The notes under the pieces are model-generated. The model did no database searches. It had not been told where the DNA came from and saw only the letters and a list, made by a program, of their open reading frames with translations. Positions 8,755-15,064 of a stretch of 64,000 bases of DNA are shown piece after piece. Each line of letters starts with the position of its first letter. Within the stretch, counting starts at the first letter, position 1. This DNA comes from Flavobacteriales bacterium (GTDB lineage Bacteria; Bacteroidota; Bacteroidia; Flavobacteriales_D; Crocinitomicaceae): assembly GCA_013373595.1 (NCBI GenBank), contig JABXHO010000027.1:1-64000 (forward strand). Direction: 5' to 3'. Made by a program: the position numbers and the translations under genes.

Positions 8755-9495
8755 TTTATAGGTCGTTCCGAATTCAATTCCTGCGTTGAAATAATGCCCG
8801 CGAATAGGTGTGTCCTTTGTCACACTGGTTGTTGTCATTCTAAATACAGGCGCGATGCGTAAGGAGCCTTTTCGGTTATACTTGATATCAAGTCCTGATG
8901 ATATTTGGGCGCTGACAATAAACGTTGCATACTTATCTTGAGCACTTACAGAATAGAAAACCGACGTAGCTTGATCTCCATTGTTGTAATCGATCTTTTG
9001 AACGGAACGGTATGTATGAAACATTCCTGGACTAACACCAAGGGACGAGAATACAGTAGTTTTGAGAAATCCTCCCCAGTTGTATCGAAGATTAATCGGA
9101 ATAGAAAGAACAGACAAATGATTACTCTGATTCACTGTACCGATTGGATTTTCTGGATCTCCCGCATAAACGAGGTCTGTTGGTTTTTGTGCTTCACCGT
9201 AATCGGTAGAAATGAACCCTGCTTCTACGCTCAAACGTTGGTTGAGTCGATAGCCCAAAAACAAGGAGGTAGATTGTCCAAAACGAGGAAGCTCATTCTC
9301 ATTTCTCGATTTAATAATGGATGAGGTGGAGGCATCGGCATTGTCTCCTTCTGATAGAAAACGGTAGGCAAGTTCAGGAGAGTAGAACCATCCCAACGTG
9401 AATTTTCGATCGTTGAATTCAAGCGATTTACCTGAATCGGTTTGAGCAAGACTTACCGTTGGAATGAAAAGTAGAAGGAAGGATAGAAACTTCAT
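8749..9495 (-). CDS. Outer-membrane beta-barrel protein (paralog B)
   Basis: A 248-residue protein with a signal peptide ending SLAQ at residue 18, followed by a barrel pattern with the C-terminal segment NAGIEFGTTYKL. It is the upstream partner of the tandem pair. Compared with the copy at 7806-8558, the N-terminal 120 residues align closely (FLSEGDNADAST against FLSEGSDANAST), while the extracellular-loop regions differ. That pattern fits duplication followed by loop divergence. The two genes may share a promoter upstream of 9495, but no clear -7 box was found there. Confidence 0.8.
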   Translation of the reverse strand: MKFLSFLLLFIPTVSLAQTDSGKSLEFNDRKFTLGWFYSPELAYRFLSEGDNADASTSSIIKSRNENELPRFGQSTSLFLGYRLNQRLSVEAGFISTDYGEAQKPTDLVYAGDPENPIGTVNQSNHLSVLSIPINLRYNWGGFLKTTVFSSLGVSPGMFHTYRSVQKIDYNNGDQATSVFYSVSAQDKYATFIVSAQISSGLDIKYNRKGSLRIAPVFRMTTTSVTKDTPIRGHYFNAGIEFGTTYKL

Positions 9496-9546
9496 TAGGT
9501 GTTAATTAAAGGTACTACGGTTTAGTGTGACTAAGATACGAAAAAA

Positions 9547-10134
9547 TCACCCTAAAATTTTCCGAAAAGTCACATTCAATCGTGGATCAGCAATCCTTCG
9601 CTGCTTCGGAATTTCGTGTTTCCAGTTGTGTTGTAGTGCTCCAGACATGACCAACAAATCGCCATGATTTAAAATGACTTCGAACTTTTCCTTGGTTCCG
9701 TTTTTCCGAAAAACCATTTTACGACTTGCCCCAAAATTTACACTTGCAATCACGGGATTCCTTCCTAGTTCGGGTTCATTATCCGCGTGAAGTCCCATGC
9801 TGTCATTTCCATCTCGGTAATAATTGACCAAGCCGCTGTTAAACGTTGTCTGAGCAATTTCTTCTGATTTCTGTTTCAGTTCAATGAGTTCATCTGTCCA
9901 CGGAATACCTGTGAAGAGTTGATTGCTGTACACGTAGGAAACACCATCATCCGCATAGAATCGAGATAAACGCGGTTGGGGAATCGTTTTGCCAAACAGG
10001 CGAATGCTTTCCTGTTTCAGCTCTAGCTTGTTCAATAAGTCGTCCATCTCGAAAGAAAGAGAACGGTGAAAATCAGTTATCCGCTGAATAATACCCGTTT
10101 GATCATTCAATATATCATCTGTTTTCACCTTCAT
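9547..10134 (-). CDS. alkB: AlkB-type alpha-ketoglutarate-dependent dioxygenase
   Basis: Fe(II)/2-oxoglutarate oxygenase of the AlkB family, which repairs N-alkylated bases in DNA or RNA by oxidative demethylation. The iron ligands are visible: H116 and D118 in GLHADNEPE, and H173 in NWKHEIPK. R185 and R191 in RLNVTFR would bind 2-oxoglutarate. Length is 195 residues, in the usual range for short bacterial AlkB proteins. The gene is divergent from the pterin operon and shares the short promoter region between 10135 and 10258. Co-location of a DNA-repair gene with a probable light-stress operon may be meaningful, but this is inference. Confidence 0.9.
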   Translation of the reverse strand: MKVKTDDILNDQTGIIQRITDFHRSLSFEMDDLLNKLELKQESIRLFGKTIPQPRLSRFYADDGVSYVYSNQLFTGIPWTDELIELKQKSEEIAQTTFNSGLVNYYRDGNDSMGLHADNEPELGRNPVIASVNFGASRKMVFRKNGTKEKFEVILNHGDLLVMSGALQHNWKHEIPKQRRIADPRLNVTFRKILG

Positions 10135-10150
10135 ACCCTCATTGCTTTGA

Positions 10151-10158
10151 CAAAAATA
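10151..10158 (-). promoter_or_regulatory. Candidate -7 box for alkB (TATTTTTG on minus strand)
   Basis: The plus strand reads CAAAAATA, the reverse of TAnnTTTG, 16 bp upstream of the alkB start. No clear -33 box. Confidence 0.4.
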
Positions 10159-10175
10159 AGCACTCTAGAATGAAT

Positions 10176-10209
10176 ATTGTTTAATATTTACCTTGGTAGA
10201 TTAAACAAT
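10176..10209. promoter_or_regulatory. Operator candidate 1: inverted repeat ATTGTTTAAT-N14-ATTAAACAAT
   Basis: Perfect 10-bp arms with a 14-bp spacer. The spacer contains TTG at 10193-10195, which fits the -33 box of the pterin operon promoter. A second repeat with the same core arms and the same spacer length follows 42 bp downstream. Confidence 0.75.
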
Positions 10210-10221
10210 TTTGTATATTTG
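10193..10221 (+). promoter_or_regulatory. Promoter of the pterin operon (TTG-N18-TATATTTG)
   Basis: TTG at 10193-10195 and TATATTTG at 10214-10221 match the Bacteroidota -33/-7 pattern with good spacing. Expected transcription start is about 10226. The operon's first start codon is at 10259. Confidence 0.65.
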
Positions 10222-10251
10222 TTTAATGATGATACTAAATAATTAAACAAA
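10218..10251. promoter_or_regulatory. Operator candidate 2: inverted repeat TTTGTTTAAT-N14-ATTAAACAAA
   Basis: Perfect 10-bp arms with a 14-bp spacer. It overlaps the end of the -7 box and the predicted transcription start. The 9-bp core TTGTTTAAT is identical to operator 1. The 42-bp offset equals about four helical turns, so all four half-sites face the same side of the DNA. Confidence 0.75.
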
Positions 10252-10258
10252 ATAGATT

Positions 10259-10666
10259 TTGAGAACAGCAATCATTCGAAAAGAACACTTTAATGCCGCT
10301 CATCGTTTACACAATTCCAATTGGTCGGAAGCGAAGAACAAGGAGGTGTTTGGCAAGTGTAATAATCCCAATTTTCATGGTCACAATTACCAGTTGGAAG
10401 TGAAAGTAATTGGTGATGTTGATCCTGAAACGGGATACGTCATGGATGTGAAGGTGCTCAAAAGTATCATTCGAAAAAATGTATTGGAACGCTACGATCA
10501 TAAGAATCTCAACTTGGATGTGAGTGATTTCAAAAACTTGAATCCAACGGTTGAGAACATTGCACAAGTAGTGTACACGAACATTTTAAAAGATCTCCCT
10601 GAAGGTCTTGAACTCAAAATTAGATTATATGAAACTGAACGGAATATCGCTGAATATCCAGCCTGA
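10259..10666 (+). CDS. 6-pyruvoyl-tetrahydropterin synthase (PTPS/QueD family)
   Basis: Zinc enzyme acting on 7,8-dihydroneopterin triphosphate. Zinc ligands are His15 in AAHRL and His40/His42 in NFHGHNY. The catalytic-cysteine region reads GKCNNPNFHGHNY, which is the form I know from eukaryotic PTPS rather than the CxxxHGH form of QueD, so 6-pyruvoyl-tetrahydropterin synthesis is favoured over queuosine synthesis. The 135-residue length is normal. The start is a TTG; no ATG lies upstream of the conserved HFNAAHRL in this frame. It is the first gene of the operon and lies 4 bp ahead of the likely folE start. Confidence 0.88.
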   Translation: MRTAIIRKEHFNAAHRLHNSNWSEAKNKEVFGKCNNPNFHGHNYQLEVKVIGDVDPETGYVMDVKVLKSIIRKNVLERYDHKNLNLDVSDFKNLNPTVENIAQVVYTNILKDLPEGLELKIRLYETERNIAEYPA

Positions 10667-10670
10667 AGAA

Positions 10671-11330
10671 ATGACGGTGTCGGAAGAACTCGATCCACAT
10701 GAAGTAGGAGATCAGCATTTAATGACGAGTATTGAGACGCCAATGCGAGAAGGGGCGTTTGATCTTTCTGATGAGGAAAAGAAAAAAGAGATTGAAAAAC
10801 ACTTTCGATCAATCATGCACGTACTGGGCTTGGATCTCACGGATGATTCCCTCAAAGGAACGCCTGCTCGCGTAGCAAAAATGTACGTAGAAGAAATTTT
10901 CTCGGGACTAAATCCTGAAAATGAGCCGAAAGTGGCCTTGTTTGAAAACAAATACCAGTACAATGAAATGCTGGTGGAGAAAAACATCACGCTTTATTCG
11001 AACTGCGAACACCATTTCGTGCCGATTATCGGGCGGGCGCACATCGCCTACATTTCTAGCGGAAAAGTGATTGGCTTATCAAAGTTGAATCGAATTGCGC
11101 AGTACTATGCAAAACGTCCGCAGGTGCAGGAACGATTGACGGTTCAAATTGGCAAACACTTGCAAGAAATTCTCGAAACGGAAAGCGTAGCTGTGATTAT
11201 TGATGCAGAGCATTTGTGCGTTTCTTCGAGAGGAATTCAAGATGTCAACTCATCAACGGTGTCGGCATTTTACGGTGGCGAATTCGAGAAGAAATCAACC
11301 AAAAATGAACTCTTTAATTATTTGAAGTAA
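10671..11330 (+). CDS. folE: GTP cyclohydrolase I
   Basis: Converts GTP to 7,8-dihydroneopterin triphosphate, the entry step for folate and biopterin. The typical FolE core is visible: GTPARVAKMY, then SNCEHHFVPIIGRAHIAYI with the zinc-binding Cys and His residues, KLNRIAQYYAKRPQVQERLT, and HLCVSSRGIQ with the second zinc Cys. I chose the ATG at 10671, 4 bp after the upstream stop. The open frame runs further back to 10608 inside the previous gene, and an ATG at 10629 is also possible. Acidic residues dominate the N-terminal 45 amino acids. Pairing with a PTPS-type enzyme points to a pterin other than folate. Confidence 0.95.
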   Translation: MTVSEELDPHEVGDQHLMTSIETPMREGAFDLSDEEKKKEIEKHFRSIMHVLGLDLTDDSLKGTPARVAKMYVEEIFSGLNPENEPKVALFENKYQYNEMLVEKNITLYSNCEHHFVPIIGRAHIAYISSGKVIGLSKLNRIAQYYAKRPQVQERLTVQIGKHLQEILETESVAVIIDAEHLCVSSRGIQDVNSSTVSAFYGGEFEKKSTKNELFNYLK

Positions 11331-11331
11331 G

Positions 11332-12033
11332 ATGAAAAATTATTTAGTTATTGGCGGATCGTCTGGAATTGGAGAAGCAATTGTTCAAAAACTTTCTTCG
11401 GATGCAAACAACCATGTTGCGGCGACTTATTTCAGTCATTCGATGGAATCCGAAAGCGAAAATGTGCGTTTTTTTCATTTCAAAGCAGAGGAGGATGATC
11501 TTGGCTTCCACGATCTTCCAGATGAGATTCATGGATTTGTTTATTGTCCAGGTGCCATCGAATTGAAACCGTTCCGAAGATTAACAGAGGAAGCTATCTT
11601 GGACGATTTTAAGCTGCAAGTTCTTGGAGCAGTGAAAACCATTCAGTCGATACTTCCAAATTTAAAGGCCGCTGAAAATGCGGCTATCGTCTTGTTTTCG
11701 AGCGTTGCAGTACAGCATGGATTCAATTTTCATGCACAAGTAGCAATGTCGAAGGGAGCAATCGAAGGACTAACCAGAAGTCTCGCTGCTGAGTTCGCGC
11801 CCAAAATTCGGGTCAATTGCATTGCGCCGTCACTCACGGATACGCCGCTTGCAGGTCGATTACTCAACTCAGAAGAAAAAAAGAAGGCCAATGCAGAACG
11901 TCATCCTTTGAAACGAATTGGTGAGCCAGAAGATATTGCAGAATTGGCGACTTTTCTCTTGAGCGATCAATCCAAATGGATGACAGGTCAGGTAATTCAG
12001 CTCGATGGTGGAATGTCGACGGTAAAAATGTAG
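11332..12033 (+). CDS. SDR family oxidoreductase lacking the catalytic tyrosine
   Basis: A 233-residue Rossmann-fold protein: GGSSGIG nucleotide-binding loop (residues 8-14), serine pair at 123-124, Lys141, and the C-terminal IAPSLTDTPL and G..IQLDGG motifs. In classical SDRs a Tyr lies four residues before the active Lys; here that position is Val137 (V-A-M-S-K). The alternative FabI-type position, seven before Lys, is His134. So the usual proton donor is missing. The gene begins 1 bp after the folE stop. By position it could take the role of sepiapterin reductase in a biopterin-like pathway, but that is inference. Confidence 0.87.
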   Translation: MKNYLVIGGSSGIGEAIVQKLSSDANNHVAATYFSHSMESESENVRFFHFKAEEDDLGFHDLPDEIHGFVYCPGAIELKPFRRLTEEAILDDFKLQVLGAVKTIQSILPNLKAAENAAIVLFSSVAVQHGFNFHAQVAMSKGAIEGLTRSLAAEFAPKIRVNCIAPSLTDTPLAGRLLNSEEKKKANAERHPLKRIGEPEDIAELATFLLSDQSKWMTGQVIQLDGGMSTVKM

Positions 12034-12035
12034 TT

Positions 12036-12203
12036 ATGATGAAATTATTCAAGAAAAAATCGCCTGTAGAGAAGCTGAATCAAAAATATGCGAAGTTGAT
12101 GAAGGAGGCACATCAATTGTCCTCTGTTGATCGCAGAAAAAGTGACGCAAAAGTTTCTGAAGCTGAAGCGGTATTGAATCAAATTAAAGAATTAGAAGGT
12201 TAA
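12036..12203 (+). CDS. Lacal_2735 family protein
   Basis: A 55-residue highly charged protein starting MMKLFKKK, with an internal YAKLMKEAHQLSSVDRRKSD segment and a helical tail. This matches, from memory, the small Lacal_2735 family of Flavobacteria, of unknown function. The start is 2 bp after the SDR stop, and its TAA overlaps the ATG of the SRPBCC gene (TAATG), which implies translational coupling. It is probably a short coiled coil. Confidence 0.8.
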   Translation: MMKLFKKKSPVEKLNQKYAKLMKEAHQLSSVDRRKSDAKVSEAEAVLNQIKELEG

Positions 12204-12682
12204 TGGCATTCTATCAATTACATAAAACGCAAAAGGTGAATTGTAGTCTGGACGAAATCTGGGCATTTATTTCATCTCCCAGAAATTTAAAGGAAATTAC
12301 GCCCGACTATATGGGATTTGATATCACTTCCAAGGATACGCCAGATGTAATGTATCCAGGGCTGATTATCACCTACAAAGTGAGTCCGCTTTTGGGGATC
12401 AAAACAAACTGGATGACGGAAATTACACAAGTGGTCGACAAACAGTTTTTCATTGATGAGCAACGAATCGGGCCCTACAAGCTTTGGCATCATCAGCATT
12501 TCGTAGAGGAAATTGAAGGAGGTGTGATGATGAAAGATATTGTGACTTACGCCCCACCATTTGGGTTTCTCGGAGCGATCATGAATTCCCTTGTGATTCG
12601 AAAAAAGTTGGAAGAAATATTTGACTACCGATTCAAAGCGGTGGAACAAAAGTTTGGACCATTTCAGGAAAAGAATGGATGA
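12203..12682 (+). CDS. SRPBCC family protein
   Basis: A 159-residue single-domain protein of the START/Bet v1-like (SRPBCC) superfamily, which forms a deep ligand pocket. Seen in the sequence: an N-terminal strand, a helix region DEIWAFISSPRNLKEITP, central strands ending in MMKDIVTYAPPFGFLG, and a long C-terminal helix (IFDYRFKAVEQKF). No catalytic motif is evident. Homologs in Bacteroidota and Proteobacteria often sit beside photolyase or cryptochrome genes (recollection). A role in binding a hydrophobic or pterin ligand is possible but unproven. It overlaps both neighbours by a few bases, so it is tightly coupled in the operon. Confidence 0.85.
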   Translation: MAFYQLHKTQKVNCSLDEIWAFISSPRNLKEITPDYMGFDITSKDTPDVMYPGLIITYKVSPLLGIKTNWMTEITQVVDKQFFIDEQRIGPYKLWHHQHFVEEIEGGVMMKDIVTYAPPFGFLGAIMNSLVIRKKLEEIFDYRFKAVEQKFGPFQEKNG

Positions 12683-12944
12683 AAGAACACTAAATAGGGT
12701 GATTGAAATGGCGTGGGAAGATCGAACGCCGTTCGAGGCAATTGAGTTTCAATTCGGATTGTCGGAAGCAGAGGTGATCAAAACGATGCGATCTCACCTA
12801 AAACCGTCAAGCTTTCGAATGTGGCGAAAACGGGTGAATAGTGGTGTAAGTTCGAAGCACGCGAAAAAACGTTCAAGTGATATTTCTCGCTTCAAATGTT
12901 CGCGTCAACGGGTGATTAGCAACAACAAGATTTCAAAACGATGA
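12675..12944 (+). CDS. TIGR03643/DUF2805 family protein
   Basis: An 89-residue basic protein. The first 60 residues match the TIGR03643 pattern: IEMAWEDRTPFEAIE, FGLSEAEVI and LKPSSFRMWRKRV. The helical LSEAEVI segment looks like a helix-turn-helix and the remainder is Lys/Arg-rich, so nucleic-acid binding is plausible but unproven. I start at the ATG at 12675, which overlaps the SRPBCC stop by 8 bp. From memory, this family is repeatedly found in light-induced, LitR-type gene clusters. Confidence 0.85.
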   Translation: MDERTLNRVIEMAWEDRTPFEAIEFQFGLSEAEVIKTMRSHLKPSSFRMWRKRVNSGVSSKHAKKRSSDISRFKCSRQRVISNNKISKR

Positions 12945-12960
12945 ACTAAAAACGATAGTG

Positions 12961-13611
12961 ATGATACATTTAAGTAAGAAAGACATTCAAGAAATGAATC
13001 GAATTCGCCGTTTGAATATCATTAACGGCATCTCAGGTGTGAAACCTGCGAATCTCATCGGAACTTATTCAGCCGAAACAGGGACAAACGTGGCCATTTT
13101 CAGCTCAGTGGTTCACCTCGGAAGCGATCCTGCCTTGTTAGGGTTTATCATGCGTCCTGTTTCCGATGTACCGAGAAATACCTACACAAATATCAAAGAG
13201 AATGGTTATTTCACAATCAACCATGTACATGAATCGTTCATTGAGAAAGCGCACTATACTTCGGCGAAGTTCGACGTAATTGTTTCGGAGTTCGAAGCGT
13301 GTGGATTAACGGAAGAATACTTGTACGATTTCACCGCTCCTTTTGTGAAGGAAAGTTGATTGAAATTGGGAATGAAATTAGTGGAAGAAATCGATATTAA
13401 AGCAAACGACACGAAGCTCATCGTGGGAGAAATTCAAGAGTTGATTTTACCCGAAGATTGCTTGGATGACAAAGGCTACGTGCGTTTGGACCGTCTATTC
13501 GATGTGGGGATCGGTGGACTGAACAGCTATTACAGCTTACGAAGAATGAAGTCGTTTCCGTATGCGCGTGTGTCTGAAGTTCCTGAATTCTCCGTAGGAA
13601 TGAAGCTTTAG
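12961..13611 (+). pseudogene. Flavin reductase family protein interrupted by an in-frame TGA
   Basis: Two adjacent ORFs in the same frame together make one flavin reductase-like FMN-binding split-barrel protein of about 216 residues. The first part (to 13356) carries the FMN-binding core with FSSVVHLGSDPALLGFIMRP and SDVPRNTYTNI, and ends ...APFVKES. A TGA at 13357-13359 follows, then the same frame resumes LKLGMKLVEEI to the TAG at 13609. Homologs continue straight through this point with a single residue in place of the stop. This could be a nonsense mutation, a read-through site or a base-calling error. I start at the ATG at 12961 (a GTG lies 3 bp earlier). It is the last gene of the pterin operon. 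Confidence 0.8.
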
Positions 13612-15062
13612 TTTTCAGAGAATTTTTTGATCTCCCCAATCTGTTCGTCATTCTTGAATTGGCGTAGGGTTTCTTTCTTTCCTTCAGAATCAAAGGTGAT
13701 GTATTTCCCGTTGTATGCGCCATTTTTGAAGTATACAACACGTTCTTTCTTGCCATTTTCAGTATACCATGTCGATTTACAGTGAAGTTGCCCTTTTTTG
13801 AAGCGATGCACGGACTTCTTGTTACCATTTTCCCAGTATGTTTTCAGTTTTCTGCCCTTTTCTGGAGGGAAAATGGATGCGTCTTCGATACGCTGTTTCT
13901 GAAATTGACTGTATTCTTTATCTAGATCGACACTTAGTTTTTCAGGAACGAATACAAATCGAGCGATTGTTAATTGATCGTTTGGAAATCGATAATTCAA
14001 GGTTGAAAGATCAACTTGTTCAATATCAATTGTTTCGACTGGACGGTAAATGTATTCCTCAATACCTTCTTCCTTTTCCAATGTTGATAAGTCGAACACA
14101 ACCACCTTCGTCAAGCTATTCGGCGCTTCGTACTTTACTTCGATGAGGTTACTCAAGTCAATAATTGTTTCAATTTTATACTGGTCATCGATAATATCGA
14201 CAGCATTTAACGTTCGTCCGCTTTGCACAACTTTCACAAAACGCATTTTATCAATGGAAGAAGAGTAAGAGTCAGAATAAATTTTTCCTTCAAAACCAAC
14301 TTCGAGCATGTGTGGCGGCAACTTTATCTGGTTGTCTGTGGTGTCGCGCTGAATAGAACTATTGATGAGTTTTTTGTAAAACGCTTGCGAAGCAATAACA
14401 CGATATTCCAAAATGCAATGTCCGTCGGCATTCAAGTGACAGCCATCTCCAGAATCATACTCTTTCGCCACATTAAGCGCATCATCGGCAAATCCGCTCC
14501 AAAAATCAATGCATTTTTTGCCGAAGAACTGTTTCAGAGAGTCCCTCATCACTACTTGCAATTGACGGTCTGACGCTTTTGGGAAACTCCTCGGTTGTGT
14601 GGTTGTTACCCATAAATCAACATCATTCTCATCCGCATAAAGCGCGTACATTTTAAAATTCGCCAATTGCTCTTTGATAGAGTAACCATTGGAGATGTCA
14701 TTGGACGGAAGGTTTACGATAATGCCATCAGGATTGTACGAGAAAGCCTTGGTGATATTACGCATGGTGTCTGGCTGGGTGCGCTTAGGAACCCTAGGGA
14801 CATCGGACGGCAATAAGTGATAACTGTTGTAGCCACCTTTCGCCAAATTAATCACTTGGTTATTCGGGTTAAATCCCTGAACATATTGGCGGTAAAGGTT
14901 TACCCAAGCGTCATCAATATTGGATGGACCTGCACCTGCTGCTGTGGAGGAACCAAGGATCACAATGGTAACGGGTGGATTGACAAATTCATATCCTTCC
15001 TCTTGTGAAAAGAGAAGTGTAGGAAAGAGAAGAGCGAGAAGAAAGAAAATAGCTGAGCGCAT
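13608..15062 (-). CDS. SGNH/GDSL hydrolase with C-terminal YwqK/MORN-like repeats
   Basis: Secreted esterase or acetylhydrolase candidate of 484 residues. Signal peptide (ending LFSQ at residue 20). SGNH blocks: VILGSSTAAGAG (nucleophile Ser), LAKGGYNS (oxyanion Gly), LPSNDISNG (Asn), DGCHLNADGH (Asp and His). After a central region of unknown fold, the last ~80 residues contain short repeats of the type YWENGNKK/WYTENGKKE/FKNGAYNGKY. The catalytic domain is paralogous to the one at 47629-49878, but that protein ends in a T9SS tag. It starts 2 bp after the M1 peptidase stop, so the two are probably co-transcribed, and it overlaps the flavin reductase stop tail-to-tail by 4 bp. Confidence 0.85.
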   Translation of the reverse strand: MRSAIFFLLALLFPTLLFSQEEGYEFVNPPVTIVILGSSTAAGAGPSNIDDAWVNLYRQYVQGFNPNNQVINLAKGGYNSYHLLPSDVPRVPKRTQPDTMRNITKAFSYNPDGIIVNLPSNDISNGYSIKEQLANFKMYALYADENDVDLWVTTTQPRSFPKASDRQLQVVMRDSLKQFFGKKCIDFWSGFADDALNVAKEYDSGDGCHLNADGHCILEYRVIASQAFYKKLINSSIQRDTTDNQIKLPPHMLEVGFEGKIYSDSYSSSIDKMRFVKVVQSGRTLNAVDIIDDQYKIETIIDLSNLIEVKYEAPNSLTKVVVFDLSTLEKEEGIEEYIYRPVETIDIEQVDLSTLNYRFPNDQLTIARFVFVPEKLSVDLDKEYSQFQKQRIEDASIFPPEKGRKLKTYWENGNKKSVHRFKKGQLHCKSTWYTENGKKERVVYFKNGAYNGKYITFDSEGKKETLRQFKNDEQIGEIKKFSEN

Positions 15063-15064
15063 AA

